From positions 1 to 55,262 of the forward strand of contig JAIRQN010000086.1 in NCBI GenBank assembly GCA_031256445.1: DNA of 55,262 bases, read 5' to 3'. Every line of letters starts with the position of its first letter. The stretch's first letter is position 1. The DNA is from Treponema sp. Its GTDB lineage: Bacteria > Spirochaetota > Spirochaetia > Treponematales > Breznakiellaceae. Positions 8,812 to 17,856 of the stretch are shown here, in pieces. The notes beneath the pieces were generated by a model. The model was given only the letters and a program-made list of their open reading frames with translations. It was not told the DNA's origin and did no database searches. Both the position numbers and the translations under genes were made by a program.

Positions 8812-9685
8812 TAACCCGGTACTGCCCTGATAGGTCCTTATTTAATTTTATGTTTGCGAAGGCGCATTTTTCAAGTAATTTTTGGATTTTTTTCATCTGG
8901 CGGGGATCCGCCTCCAGCAGCAGCCAGCCGCCTTTTTGCAAAAATTGCGCCGCTCTTTTTACAATACGTTCAATTATTTCCAGTCCTGATTTGCCTCCGT
9001 CAAGAGCAAGGCGCGGTTCATTCTGCACTTCCGCGGATAAGGCCTGGATTTCGTTAGTTGAAACATAAGGAGGATTGGAAATTATAAGATCAAATGAACA
9101 ATTAAAAGGGGGAAGCGAGGAAAGAGCATCGAAGAGGTCGCCCTGGTAAAAATGGATGGTTTTGCCGGGTAAAAGACGGGCGGCGTTTATTCTGGCGACA
9201 TCAAGAGCTTGCGCGGATATATCAGCCGCGTGGACTTCCATCTGCGGCATTTCATGTTTTAGCGCAACCGCAACGGCCCCGGAACCTGTGCATAAATCCA
9301 AAACATTAATCTTCTCTTCTTCCCGTTGCGCGTCTTTGGCGCCTTCGCGGCGTAAATTATTATTGAGTATCTCCATTGCCGCTTCAACCAAAGTCTCCGT
9401 ATCAGGGCGCGGCACCAGTACCGAATTATTAACCGTAAACTCAAGGCCTCTGAATTCTTTTTTACCGGTTAAATAGGCGGTACATTCACCGCCGCATCTT
9501 CTTTCAATAAGATCGCATAACTGTATGCATGTTTTTTCTGACAGACGGCCTGTTCTTGAATAAAGTTCCGTGCGGCTGATCTGCAAAACATGCGCCAGCA
9601 GCATTGACGCGTCAAGACCCGGAGTATCAATACCAGCGAATTTTAAATCAGCGTATGCCTGCGCCAATGCTTCACGGATTGTCAT
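8792..9685 (-). CDS. prmC: Release factor glutamine N5-methyltransferase
   Basis: PrmC methylates the glutamine of the GGQ motif of release factors using S-adenosylmethionine. The 297-residue sequence has the N-terminal helical substrate domain, the SAM motif VLDLCTGSGAVAVAL (about 128-142) and the diagnostic NPPY motif (204-207). Its substrate RF1 is encoded 17 bases upstream in the same operon, a common pairing. Confidence 0.94.
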   Translation of the reverse strand: MTIREALAQAYADLKFAGIDTPGLDASMLLAHVLQISRTELYSRTGRLSEKTCIQLCDLIERRCGGECTAYLTGKKEFRGLEFTVNNSVLVPRPDTETLVEAAMEILNNNLRREGAKDAQREEEKINVLDLCTGSGAVAVALKHEMPQMEVHAADISAQALDVARINAARLLPGKTIHFYQGDLFDALSSLPPFNCSFDLIISNPPYVSTNEIQALSAEVQNEPRLALDGGKSGLEIIERIVKRAAQFLQKGGWLLLEADPRQMKKIQKLLEKCAFANIKLNKDLSGQYRVIGGKFG

Positions 9686-9702
9686 GGAAAAGCCGCGTGT
9701 TT

Positions 9703-10818
9703 TCAGGATGCGGCGGCGGTCTGTTCGGGATCGCCTGCGCTTCCAGCGAAGCTTCCGGCGGATTGCAGCAGCTCTTCTTTAGCTGAAAGTTTCAGCGCGT
9801 CAAAGAGTTCTATTGTATCCCCCTGCATAATCAGATCCAGCTTGTAAAGCGTCAGGTTGATTCTGTGATCTGTCAGTCTGTTCTGCGGAAAGTTATATGT
9901 CCTGATCCGCTGAGAGCGGTCGCCGGAACCGACCTGCGTCTTTCTGGCTTCCGCCCTTTGGGCGGCCGCTTTGGCTTCTTCCACCTCGTAGATGCGCGCC
10001 CGCAGGATTCGCATCGCCTTGGCTTTGTTTTTAATCTGGCTCTTTTCGTCCTGGCAGTGAACTGTAAGCCCTGTCGGCAGATGCGTTATGCGCACAGCGG
10101 AGTCTGTTGTATTAACGCACTGGCCTCCCGGACCGCCGGCGCGCATTACGTCTATTCTTAAATCTTCCTGTTTGATGTCAATTTCTGTCTCGTCGGCTTC
10201 AGGAAGAACGGCTACCGTTACAGCCGAAGTGTGAATCCTTCCCGACGCTTCTGTAGCCGGGACCCTCTGTACCCTGTGAACTCCCGATTCGTAGCGCATA
10301 TTCTCGTACACATTGTTTCCGCTGATCGAAAAAACAATTTCCTTAATGCCGCCAAGTTCGGTGTCATTGGAATTCATTATTTCAAATTTCCAGCCTTTTG
10401 TTTCCGCAAAGCGGGAATACATCCGGTACAGATCCGACGCAAAGAGCGCCGCTTCTTCGCCGCCGGTTCCCGCTCTTATTTCCATGATGATATTTTTCTC
10501 GTCGAGAGGGTCTTTCGGAATGAGCATAAATTTCAGCTTTTCCTTGTTATCAGCAAGTTTTGCTTCAAGTTCCTTCAGCTCGTCACGCGCAAGTTCCCGC
10601 ATTTGCGGATCTTTTTCATCCTGAAGCAGCGTTTTTGCCTCTTCCGTTTGTTTTTCCAGCTCTGTGATTGCGCCGTGAACTGACGCGATCTCGTTCAGGC
10701 GGGAATGTTCTTTCATTACATTGCGGTAACGGTTTTGATCCCTTACCAGCAAAGGATCCTGAATTAGCAGAGACAGTTCTTCATGCCGTTTCAACAGGGA
10801 GCTCAGCCGCTCGTTCAT
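9703..10818 (-). CDS. prfA: Peptide chain release factor 1
   Basis: RF1 ends translation at UAA and UAG. The 371-residue protein has the RF1 stop-codon reading tripeptide PAT (187-189, in [19 protein letters not shown]) rather than the SPF of RF2. The GGQ motif is at 231-233 ([19 protein letters not shown]), where Q233 is the target of PrmC. The last residues ([18 protein letters not shown]) form an unusual small-residue tail. The gene lies between a tiny Cys-rich gene and prmC. Confidence 0.95.
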   Translation of the reverse strand: MNERLSSLLKRHEELSLLIQDPLLVRDQNRYRNVMKEHSRLNEIASVHGAITELEKQTEEAKTLLQDEKDPQMRELARDELKELEAKLADNKEKLKFMLIPKDPLDEKNIIMEIRAGTGGEEAALFASDLYRMYSRFAETKGWKFEIMNSNDTELGGIKEIVFSISGNNVYENMRYESGVHRVQRVPATEASGRIHTSAVTVAVLPEADETEIDIKQEDLRIDVMRAGGPGGQCVNTTDSAVRITHLPTGLTVHCQDEKSQIKNKAKAMRILRARIYEVEEAKAAAQRAEARKTQVGSGDRSQRIRTYNFPQNRLTDHRINLTLYKLDLIMQGDTIELFDALKLSAKEELLQSAGSFAGSAGDPEQTAAAS

Positions 10819-10832
10819 ATCTTGCCTTAGGG

Positions 10833-11000
10833 TTATTTTTCTTTAAAATGCGGACATGAATAAATAACCAGTTCCATCAGGTCATCTTCTGTAATAAAGG
10901 TTTTTAATTTCTCAATAAGCGAATCCTGGATTCTGCATTTCCCTGTGGAAACGCATATTGGACACGCTCCGTTACCGCGTGAATTTAATTCAACATGCAT
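10833..11000 (-). CDS. Small cysteine-containing protein (55 residues), unknown
   Basis: A 55-codon frame starts at an ATG at 11000 and ends 14 bases before the prfA ATG. The product has four cysteines (C13, C16, C22, C49: [15 protein letters not shown] and YSCPHF), which could bind a metal. Its position as first gene of the prfA-prmC run and its plausible composition support a real gene. No Shine-Dalgarno sequence is seen. A weak promoter (TTGCAA, 17 bases, TATTGT) ends five bases before the ATG. No family is recognised. Confidence 0.65.
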   Translation of the reverse strand: MHVELNSRGNGACPICVSTGKCRIQDSLIEKLKTFITEDDLMELVIYSCPHFKEK

Positions 11001-11056
11001 ATTTCACAATAACATTTATGCATGCCAATTGCAAGATATTTTTATGCCGCTATATA

Positions 11057-11083
11057 TTAACATTGATTCATTTATGGTATAAT
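11057..11083 (+). promoter_or_regulatory. Promoter for the 11100 operon
   Basis: TTAACA (11057-11062), a 15-base spacer and TATAAT (11078-11083) preceded by TG (extended -10). The expected start of transcription is near 11090, leaving a leader of about ten bases that holds GAGGGG before the TTG at 11100. A TTG at 11088 would lie at or before the transcription start and is therefore not favoured. Confidence 0.6.
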
Positions 11084-11099
11084 AAAATTGAGGGGATCT

Positions 11100-11483
11100 T
11101 TGGAGAGAATAATTCAGATAATTCAGGATTGGTTTCATGCGCTGACTGCCGCTCAAAAGCGGCAAATTGTTCTTGTTTCCGCTGCGATTTTTGTTATTTT
11201 ACTCGTTTTATCAGTAATTTTATCGGTGAAAGGGTCAAAAAAAGAAGAAATTCCTTCCGGTCCGGTTAATGTGAGCAGGCAAATTCCAATTCCCGCCGAG
11301 GAACTTTTTTTACCTGATGAACCTGATTTTATTCCCGATGTGCTGCTGCAGCGGGAACAACGCTCAGTCTGGAATGAAAAGGACGCGTCAGTTTTTTGGC
11401 AGGATCCCCTTGCCTCCGGAGAAGAACAGTGGCGCAAAAAGATCGAAACCGCTGTTGATGAGCTAATGGAAAATGTTCCGTGA
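11100..11483 (+). CDS. Single-pass membrane protein, unknown
   Basis: The start chosen is TTG at 11100 with GAGGGG five bases upstream; the frame is open from 11088. The 127-residue product has a short amphipathic N-terminus, one transmembrane helix (about residues 23-43, IVLVSAAIFVILLVLSVILS) and an acidic, proline-rich soluble part. No domain is recognised. It is the first gene of a plus-strand operon that continues with a lipoprotein and three sugar-transfer membrane proteins; the next gene starts seven bases after its stop. Confidence 0.65.
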   Translation: MERIIQIIQDWFHALTAAQKRQIVLVSAAIFVILLVLSVILSVKGSKKEEIPSGPVNVSRQIPIPAEELFLPDEPDFIPDVLLQREQRSVWNEKDASVFWQDPLASGEEQWRKKIETAVDELMENVP

Positions 11484-11490
11484 GGCTGCC

Positions 11491-13140
11491 ATGAGGATAA
11501 AATATTTTAAAATAGTTTTTCCTTTTCTTTTTTTGTTTTTGCTGGCGGTTTCATGCGCGGGGACTCCTGCTCCCGCTGACAATGAACAGCTGACAGATGA
11601 TCTTAGCGGGGAAATTAATATGGAAGAACCGCAAGCGGCGCAGGATGCAATTGAAGAACAGCGCGAAGAGCAAGTTGAAGATTCAGTTGAAGATTCAACA
11701 GAAGAGCCAACCGAGGAAATAACAGCGGAAATACCGGAGGAAACAGCGGAAGAAATAACAGAAGAAGTGATAACCGAAGAAGAGCAGGTGATCGCGCAAG
11801 AGGAAATAGAATTGGAGGAAATCCCTGAAGAACCTCTGCTTGTCATTATAGAGCCTGAAGATGAGGCCGCTGAAATCCCGCAGGAAGCCGCGCAGACGCC
11901 GTCCGTTCCCGAACCTGTACCAGAGCCTGTGATTGAACAGGCGCAGGCTTTGCCGGAAGAACCCGCTGATGCGGAAGAAACTGTCGCGGAAGAAGAAGCT
12001 GAGGCAGAAGAGGCTGTGGCAGAAGAAACGAAACCTCAACGCGAAGAACCGCGCCGGGTTATTCCATCCGTTCCCGCCGCAAGAATTGACAATTTAACGC
12101 AAATGGGCAGGACGCCGCAGAACAGCGAAATTATCACACATTCGCGCACTGTTAATGTTATTACCGGGCAAACAATCGAAATCCCATTCCGCGGAACAGG
12201 CTGGGTGTATTTGGGGGAAGCTGCCTCACGTCAGGGCATTGACTATAATTCAAGACGCTCCGATCCGGATGGGCAGAGTTTTATTTTTAAAGCTGAAAAA
12301 GCCGGTGAATATTCATTGAAATTTTACAAACAGGATTTTATCAGGGATTATATTTTAAATGATCATGTGCAGGTAATTGCGGAGGAAGCGAAACCGGCAA
12401 GTTCGGCACGGGGCTCAGGAGACGCCGGGTGGTTTAATCCGCTGATTGATCGCGGCAGGGTAGTGGCGCAGCCGCGATGGCCAGGCGCTCTTGATGAAGC
12501 TCAACTGCGCAGCGGCAGTAATGTAACATCACAGCCGCCGGCCGCGGCGCAAAGGCAAACTCCAACGCAAAGCGCTGCTCCCGCGCAGAGCGCGGCTGTT
12601 TCCTCACAGAACGTAGTTCCCGCGCAAAGCGCTGTTCCTGCACAGAGTACCGCTGTTCCTGTACAGAGTACCGCTGTTTCCTCACAGAACGCAGTTCCCG
12701 CGCAGGGCGCATTGGCTGCAAGGCAGCCTGCTTCTGAACAGCCGGCTGACGCGCCTGCTTCAGACGCAGCGGAAGAAAAAGCGGAGTCCGCGCAGGGCGC
12801 TTCGCCGCAGGAAACTGTAGGCGCGCAATCCGCTGATTTGCTGGGCGGTATTGCCACTTCCAATGAAGCCGCGCAAAGGGCGCAAAAAATGTTTGATGAC
12901 GGAGACGCCGCCGCGGCAATAGCGTTACTCAATCAGTTTATGATGCGTTATCCCTCGGGCAGTGACGAGGTTTACTGGCTTTTGGGACAGTTTTACGAAG
13001 CGGGCGGCGCAAGCCGCAACATCCTGCTTTCGCTGGATTATTACCGCCGCCTTGTGCGGGAATTTCCCCAGAGCAAAAGACATAATGACGCCCGCAGGCG
13101 AATTTCGTATTTGGAAAGATTTTATATTAATATTCAGTAA
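11491..13140 (+). CDS. TPR-containing lipoprotein with low-complexity linker
   Basis: The ATG at 11491 follows GTGAGG; a frame from 11473 adds six residues. The 549-residue product has a lipoprotein signal with C22 (LLAVSC), a glutamate-rich stretch (about residues 30-190), a small beta-rich module around 200-310 (VNVITGQTIEIPFRGTGWVY), an Ala/Gln/Ser/Pro repeat linker encoded by a DNA repeat at about 12560-12715, and a C-terminal TPR-like region (AAQRAQKMFDDGDAAAAIAL; then LSLDYYRRLVREFPQS). This looks like an envelope-anchored scaffold; its role is unknown. The codons flanking the repeats are in frame throughout. Confidence 0.75.
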   Translation: MRIKYFKIVFPFLFLFLLAVSCAGTPAPADNEQLTDDLSGEINMEEPQAAQDAIEEQREEQVEDSVEDSTEEPTEEITAEIPEETAEEITEEVITEEEQVIAQEEIELEEIPEEPLLVIIEPEDEAAEIPQEAAQTPSVPEPVPEPVIEQAQALPEEPADAEETVAEEEAEAEEAVAEETKPQREEPRRVIPSVPAARIDNLTQMGRTPQNSEIITHSRTVNVITGQTIEIPFRGTGWVYLGEAASRQGIDYNSRRSDPDGQSFIFKAEKAGEYSLKFYKQDFIRDYILNDHVQVIAEEAKPASSARGSGDAGWFNPLIDRGRVVAQPRWPGALDEAQLRSGSNVTSQPPAAAQRQTPTQSAAPAQSAAVSSQNVVPAQSAVPAQSTAVPVQSTAVSSQNAVPAQGALAARQPASEQPADAPASDAAEEKAESAQGASPQETVGAQSADLLGGIATSNEAAQRAQKMFDDGDAAAAIALLNQFMMRYPSGSDEVYWLLGQFYEAGGASRNILLSLDYYRRLVREFPQSKRHNDARRRISYLERFYINIQ

Positions 13141-13151
13141 GATTTAATTTA

Positions 13152-13565
13152 ATGATATTTAATTATTTTTTTGATAAAAAGTTTTTTAAATTTTTAATTG
13201 TAGGAATTATCAATACTGTTACAGGCTCCGCCATAATGTTTATGCTGTATAACGCGGCTCATTTAAGCTATTGGGTTTCTTCTGTCTGCAATTATGCTGT
13301 TACCAGTATATTAAGCTTTTTTTTAAATAAATATTTCACGTTTAAAGTCAGAAAATGGTCGGTATTAATGGCTTTTTCTTTTATTCTGACAATCGCGTTT
13401 TCATATATTACCGCGTACGGCATATCAAAACCTTTAATAAATTTTCTGTTAAGCGGCTTCTCTGTCAGGTTACGGGAGAATACGGCTTTATTTACGGGTA
13501 TGTGTCTGTTTACTGTAATTAATTATACAGGACAGCGTTTTATTGTTTTTAAAAAAAATGAATAA
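13152..13565 (+). CDS. GtrA-family membrane protein
   Basis: The 137-residue protein has four hydrophobic helices and the GtrA signature FLIVGIINTVTGSAIMF and SFFLNKYFTFK. GtrA proteins are thought to help move polyprenyl-linked sugars across the membrane and are usually next to a DPM1/GtrB-type glycosyltransferase, as here. No Shine-Dalgarno sequence is seen before the ATG, which lies 11 bases after the lipoprotein stop. Confidence 0.88.
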   Translation: MIFNYFFDKKFFKFLIVGIINTVTGSAIMFMLYNAAHLSYWVSSVCNYAVTSILSFFLNKYFTFKVRKWSVLMAFSFILTIAFSYITAYGISKPLINFLLSGFSVRLRENTALFTGMCLFTVINYTGQRFIVFKKNE

Positions 13566-13582
13566 AACAGGACACTGGAGTA

Positions 13583-13611
13583 TTGCCATTGATCCGCCGG
13601 ATAATTATAAT
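13583..13611 (+). promoter_or_regulatory. Promoter upstream of the DPM1-like glycosyltransferase gene
   Basis: TTGCCA (13583-13588), a 17-base spacer and TATAAT (13606-13611). An AT-rich 8-bp inverted repeat (13603-13610 and 13624-13631) overlaps the -10 box and ends next to the GGAGA ribosome site at 13632. The gene starts with TTG at 13644. An internal operon promoter is likely. Confidence 0.5.
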
Positions 13612-13643
13612 CTTAATGAAAAGTTATAATTGGAGATAAAAAA

Positions 13644-14573
13644 TTGTCAAATGTTGATGTTTCTTTAATTATACCCTGTTTTAACGAGGAAGCGTCAGTT
13701 CCGCCAATCTTCGATGAAATAAAAAAAACATTAACGCCAATTGATAAAAGTTTTGAAATTCTTTTTATTGATGACGGCTCGCGCGATAATACTCTTGCAG
13801 TTCTGCGCAGCCTTGCAAGCCTTGATTCAGCCGTACATTTTATTTCCTTTTCCCGTAATTTTGGAAAAGAGGCCGCTTTGCTTGCAGGTTTGCAGGCTGC
13901 GCAGGGAGACTACATTGTAACAATGGACGCTGACGGACAGGATCCTCCTTCGCTTATTCCCGGTATGCTGGACGCAGTCGCTTCAGGTGAATTTGACTGC
14001 GCAGGCACAAGGCGCGTAACCCGCAAAGGAGAGCCGGCGATACGTTCATTTTTCGCCGGACGCTTTTATTCCCTTATGAAAAAAATCTCCGATATAGAAG
14101 TCTTAAACGGCGCGCGGGATTTCCGTTTAATGAACAGAAAATATCTTCTGGCGCTTCTGGAACTTCAGGAAAGAAACAGGTTTTCCAAAGGTATTTTTCC
14201 GTGGATTGGCTTTAAAATAAAATGGTTTGAATATGAAAATATTGAAAGAAAAAAAGGAAAAACAAAGTGGTCTTTCTGGAGATTGTTTTTATATTCTCTT
14301 GACGGAATGACGGCTTTTTCATCCAAGCCGCTTGCAATCGCTTCTTTGACAGGGTTTTTAATTTTCCTGGCGTCTGTCGCTTCTATCGCGTTTATAGTTA
14401 TACGAAAACTCATCTGGGGCGATCCTGTAAGCGGATGGACATCAACGGTTTGTATTATTCTTTTCTGTTCGGGAGTCCAGCTTTTCACCACGGGAATATT
14501 GGGGCAGTATGCAGCAAAAATTTATACCGAAGTAAAGCATCGTCCGCATTATTTAATCAGGGAGGCGCAATGA
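13644..14573 (+). CDS. DPM1/GtrB-like glycosyltransferase (GT2) with membrane anchor
   Basis: This GT2 enzyme probably moves a sugar from a nucleotide donor to polyprenyl phosphate. Seen: LIIPCFNEEASVP near the N-terminus, DDGS (43-46), MDADGQDPP (near residue 95) and two C-terminal transmembrane helices (ASLTGFLIFLASVASIAFIV; STVCIILFCSGVQLFTTGIL). The 309-residue length fits the family. The start is TTG with GGAGA upstream. Its TGA overlaps the ATG of the next gene. With GtrA it would make and flip a lipid-linked sugar for the GT-C enzyme downstream. Confidence 0.88.
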   Translation: MSNVDVSLIIPCFNEEASVPPIFDEIKKTLTPIDKSFEILFIDDGSRDNTLAVLRSLASLDSAVHFISFSRNFGKEAALLAGLQAAQGDYIVTMDADGQDPPSLIPGMLDAVASGEFDCAGTRRVTRKGEPAIRSFFAGRFYSLMKKISDIEVLNGARDFRLMNRKYLLALLELQERNRFSKGIFPWIGFKIKWFEYENIERKKGKTKWSFWRLFLYSLDGMTAFSSKPLAIASLTGFLIFLASVASIAFIVIRKLIWGDPVSGWTSTVCIILFCSGVQLFTTGILGQYAAKIYTEVKHRPHYLIREAQ

Positions 14574-16177
14574 AAATCAATCTGCGGTTCCTTCTGGTTT
14601 TGCTTGCTGTTTATTCCATTGTTTTGGGAATCAGGGTTTTCTGGCTGACGCAGAAAAACGGATTTCATGTGGACGAAGGAATGACAATTGCGCTTGCCAA
14701 TTACAAGGATTATATTATTAATAAAAATTACGAATATGAAAAGGAATATACCGGGAAAGAAATCAAAGAAGAAAGTTTTGGCGCAAATGACAGTTTTAGT
14801 GACGTGATTAGTGACATAAAATCATTATGGAAAGATAACCGCGACCCTCCGCATACAAATCTTTATTATTCATTGCTGCGTATATCGCTTACAGGAATAA
14901 GATCCGCTGACATTAAACCTGTAATTTTCAGAGGAGCGGTATTAAATCTGATTCTTTTTACCGTATCTTTCACATTCTTCTTTCTTTTGATCAGGATCTT
15001 ATTTCCCGGTTCCGTTCTGCTGCAATATACCGCCGTTTTATGCGCCTTTTTATCAACTGCGGCCATTTCCAATACATTATTTATAAGACCGTATCAAATA
15101 CAGGAAACGATGTTCATTGTTCTGAGTTATTATTTTATTAAAACAATGGATTTACAGAACGGTTTATTCAGCGGCAGCAAACGTTTCATTGTCATGCAGT
15201 TAATATTTTATGCTTTTATTACCGGTATTACCCTGTTGACAGGGTATTATACTGTTATATTTATCGGTTTGCTTGGATTATACGCTGTCACTGTCAAATA
15301 CCGGGAAAAAAGATATAAAGTAATATTATTTTATTTCTTTATATTGGTTATGGGTCTTATAACCGCAAAGGTTTTGTACCCCGGATACTACGCAGGTTTT
15401 GGCTCATACCGGGGAACTGAAACGATACGGACAATATCGGCAAATGTTACTGAAAATCTGAAACATTCAACGGCCGCGGCCGTTACGCTGCTGAAAGATC
15501 ACTTTTTTGCGTTTCAGGCCATTGCGTTCTGTTTGCTTTGCGCAGGATACATTGTTTTTAAAAAAATAAAAATGACATTTAACAGACACGCGCTGTTTCT
15601 CTTTTTGGCCGCGCTTCTTTATTTTATTGTTACTCTTGCAATAGCTCCGTATAAAATCCTGCGTTATGGTATGCCTGTTTTTCCGTTCTTTGTAATTTTA
15701 CCTGTAATGCTGATTGGTTCCATTCATGTTAAATCGCGTAAAATCGCAGCAATAGCCGCAGTATTGCTGTGCTGCTGTTTCTTGCCAGGCGCTTTTAATA
15801 AAAATAAAATTGAAAATCTTTTTTTTGATAAACCGGCTCAATACGCTTTCGCGCAGGATGCCAATACTCCGGTTTATATTTTAATGTTTTATTTCAGGGA
15901 CTGGGGATATACCGCTACATGGAAGTACGGAAATCTTGTCCCTTATTTGAACAATGATCAAAAATATTTTTTTATCAGGGACTACAGCGAACTTGATTCT
16001 GCGCCTTACGATGAAATTTATGTAGTTATAGAAAATATTCCGCCATTGCAGGAATTTACAAATGCAAATTTTGAAATAATTGAAGAATTTGAGATTTTTA
16101 CAGGAGAGCCTGAGACTCCTTCCGGCCTGGGTAATTATTTTATTTGCAAAAAGGTCAGAAAAAAACCGAAGGTATAA
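14570..16177 (+). CDS. Multi-pass GT-C type glycosyltransferase
   Basis: The start is the ATG at 14570, overlapping the GT2 stop; a frame open from 14435 lies inside the GT2 gene and is rejected. The 535-residue product has about ten hydrophobic segments and an acidic pair after the first helix (D35-E36, GFHVDEGMTI), the position of the catalytic Asp in GT-C enzymes such as ArnT and PMT. A DPPHTNLYYSLL motif follows in the periplasmic loop. It probably transfers sugar from a lipid carrier to an envelope acceptor. The acceptor is unknown. Confidence 0.78.
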   Translation: MKINLRFLLVLLAVYSIVLGIRVFWLTQKNGFHVDEGMTIALANYKDYIINKNYEYEKEYTGKEIKEESFGANDSFSDVISDIKSLWKDNRDPPHTNLYYSLLRISLTGIRSADIKPVIFRGAVLNLILFTVSFTFFFLLIRILFPGSVLLQYTAVLCAFLSTAAISNTLFIRPYQIQETMFIVLSYYFIKTMDLQNGLFSGSKRFIVMQLIFYAFITGITLLTGYYTVIFIGLLGLYAVTVKYREKRYKVILFYFFILVMGLITAKVLYPGYYAGFGSYRGTETIRTISANVTENLKHSTAAAVTLLKDHFFAFQAIAFCLLCAGYIVFKKIKMTFNRHALFLFLAALLYFIVTLAIAPYKILRYGMPVFPFFVILPVMLIGSIHVKSRKIAAIAAVLLCCCFLPGAFNKNKIENLFFDKPAQYAFAQDANTPVYILMFYFRDWGYTATWKYGNLVPYLNNDQKYFFIRDYSELDSAPYDEIYVVIENIPPLQEFTNANFEIIEEFEIFTGEPETPSGLGNYFICKKVRKKPKV

Positions 16178-16193
16178 AAATATCGAGTAAAAT

Positions 16194-17843
16194 TTATATT
16201 CTAAGTCTCTGAGTGTTATGATACGCTTCGCTTCGCATCTGCCTTATGTTCTTTTCAGCAAGATAATCATCAAACTGCATCATGCGGTCAATAATGCCGC
16301 CGGGATTTTCTTCCTGCGGAAGAATCTCTATAATACGGTTCGCGATAGAGTTAATAAATTCGTGATCGTGGGAGTTAAATAAAATTACTCCGGGAAAAGC
16401 GGTAAGCCCGTCGTTGAGAGCCGTTATCGCTTCCAGATCAAGGTGGTTTGTCGGCTCATCCAGAATAAGGACATTGGCTCCCGAGAGCATCATTTTCGCA
16501 AGAAGGCAGCGGACTTTTTCGCCGCCGGAAAGGACGTTTACAGGCTTCAGCGCTTCTTCGCCCGAGAAAAGCATCCGGCCAAGGAAGCTGCGCACATAGG
16601 TTTCGTCCTGATCCGGGGAATACTGACGCAGCCAGTCAGTTATTGATAAATCAGAGCTGAAATATGCGGAATTTTCCTTCGGGAAATAGGAAAATGAAGT
16701 GGTTTGCCCCCATGTATAACTGCCTGCTTCCGCTTTTTTGACTCCGGAAATAATATCGAAAAGCGCGGTTTTGGAGGAATGTTCAATTCCCACAAAGGCT
16801 ATTTTATCGTTTTTATTTACTGTCAGCGAAAAATCCTTTAAAAGGGCCGTTCCTTCAAAAGTGAATTTCAGATTTTCAACATTTAAAACATTGTTGCCTA
16901 TTTCCCTGTCCGGTTTAAAGCCGGCATAGGGGAATTTCCGGCTTGTTACGGGAACATTTTCCAGGTCTAGTTTTTCCAGCACTTTTTTACGGCTTGTCGC
17001 CTGCCGGCTTTTGCTTGCGTTAGATGCAAACCTCTGTATAAATTCCTTTAATTCCCGCGCCTTGTCTTCGCGTTTTTTCAGCTGATCGCGCGCCTGGCGC
17101 TGCAGAATCTGGCTCATCTGATACCAGAAGTCGTAATTGCCGGAATACGGCGTAATTTTTCCAAAGTCGATATCACAGACATTTGTGCAAACCGCGTTCA
17201 GAAAATGGCGGTCGTGCGAGACGACAATTACCGTATTGGGAAAATCAATCAGAAAATCCTCAAGCCAGGAGATTGATTCAAGATCCAAACCATTGGTTGG
17301 CTCATCCAGAAGCAGAATGTCAGGATTGCCGAAAAGCGCCTGCGCCAGAAGAACGCGCACTTTTTTTGATTCGTCCAGTTCCGCCATAAGGCGGCTGTGA
17401 TCTTCCTCATCAAGGCCAAGGCCGGAAAGAAGCATACCCGCCTGCGCCTGCGCTTCCCAGCCGCCAAGATCGGCAAAATCCGCCTCCAGCTCGCTGGCGC
17501 GAAGCCCGTCTTCTTCGGTAAAATCTTCCTTTGCGTAAATCGCCTCGCGTTCTTTCTGCACCCCATAAAGTTTCGGATAACCCATTATCACAGTCTCCAG
17601 CGCCTGATATTCCTCAAACGCGAAGTGATCCTGTTTAAGAACGGCGATACGCTGATTTTTACCGGCGGAAACCTCTCCCTTGTCATGCTCAATCTCTCCT
17701 GAGAGAATTTTCAGGAAAGTGGATTTTCCCGCTCCGTTCGCGCCGATTATCCCGTAACAGTTGCCGGGAGTGAACTTTAGATTAACGTCCTTAAAGAGCG
17801 TCCGTTCTCCGAAAATCAGGCTTAATTCCGTAATAGTTATCAT
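16194..17843 (-). CDS. ABC-F family ATPase (YbiT-like)
   Basis: Two ABC domains without membrane segments, 549 residues, mark an ABC-F translation factor acting on ribosomes. Domain 1 has Walker A GANGAGKST (34-42) and Walker B ILLLDEPTNGLD, but its signature is ELDESKKVRV in place of LSGGQ. Domain 2 has a reduced Walker A (GIEHSSKT), a normal LSGGEKVR signature and LDEPTNHLD. A charged linker (KKREDKARELKEF) separates them. Altered motifs occur in YbiT-like proteins. AAAGGATAAC precedes the ATG, 13 bases after the helicase stop, so the two genes are probably cotranscribed. Confidence 0.9.
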   Translation of the reverse strand: MITITELSLIFGERTLFKDVNLKFTPGNCYGIIGANGAGKSTFLKILSGEIEHDKGEVSAGKNQRIAVLKQDHFAFEEYQALETVIMGYPKLYGVQKEREAIYAKEDFTEEDGLRASELEADFADLGGWEAQAQAGMLLSGLGLDEEDHSRLMAELDESKKVRVLLAQALFGNPDILLLDEPTNGLDLESISWLEDFLIDFPNTVIVVSHDRHFLNAVCTNVCDIDFGKITPYSGNYDFWYQMSQILQRQARDQLKKREDKARELKEFIQRFASNASKSRQATSRKKVLEKLDLENVPVTSRKFPYAGFKPDREIGNNVLNVENLKFTFEGTALLKDFSLTVNKNDKIAFVGIEHSSKTALFDIISGVKKAEAGSYTWGQTTSFSYFPKENSAYFSSDLSITDWLRQYSPDQDETYVRSFLGRMLFSGEEALKPVNVLSGGEKVRCLLAKMMLSGANVLILDEPTNHLDLEAITALNDGLTAFPGVILFNSHDHEFINSIANRIIEILPQEENPGGIIDRMMQFDDYLAEKNIRQMRSEAYHNTQRLRI

Positions 17844-17856
17844 TTTTTGTTATCCT

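Noticed and set aside
11463-12039. Minus-strand Ser-rich and Phe-rich frames over the lipoprotein gene
   Set aside because: They are mirror readings of the Glu-rich stretch of the plus-strand lipoprotein, whose signal peptide and TPR region are convincing.
14435-14570. N-terminal extension of the GT-C glycosyltransferase
   Set aside because: It lies within the GT2 gene in another frame; the ATG at 14570 has GGAGG nearby and begins the first membrane helix.
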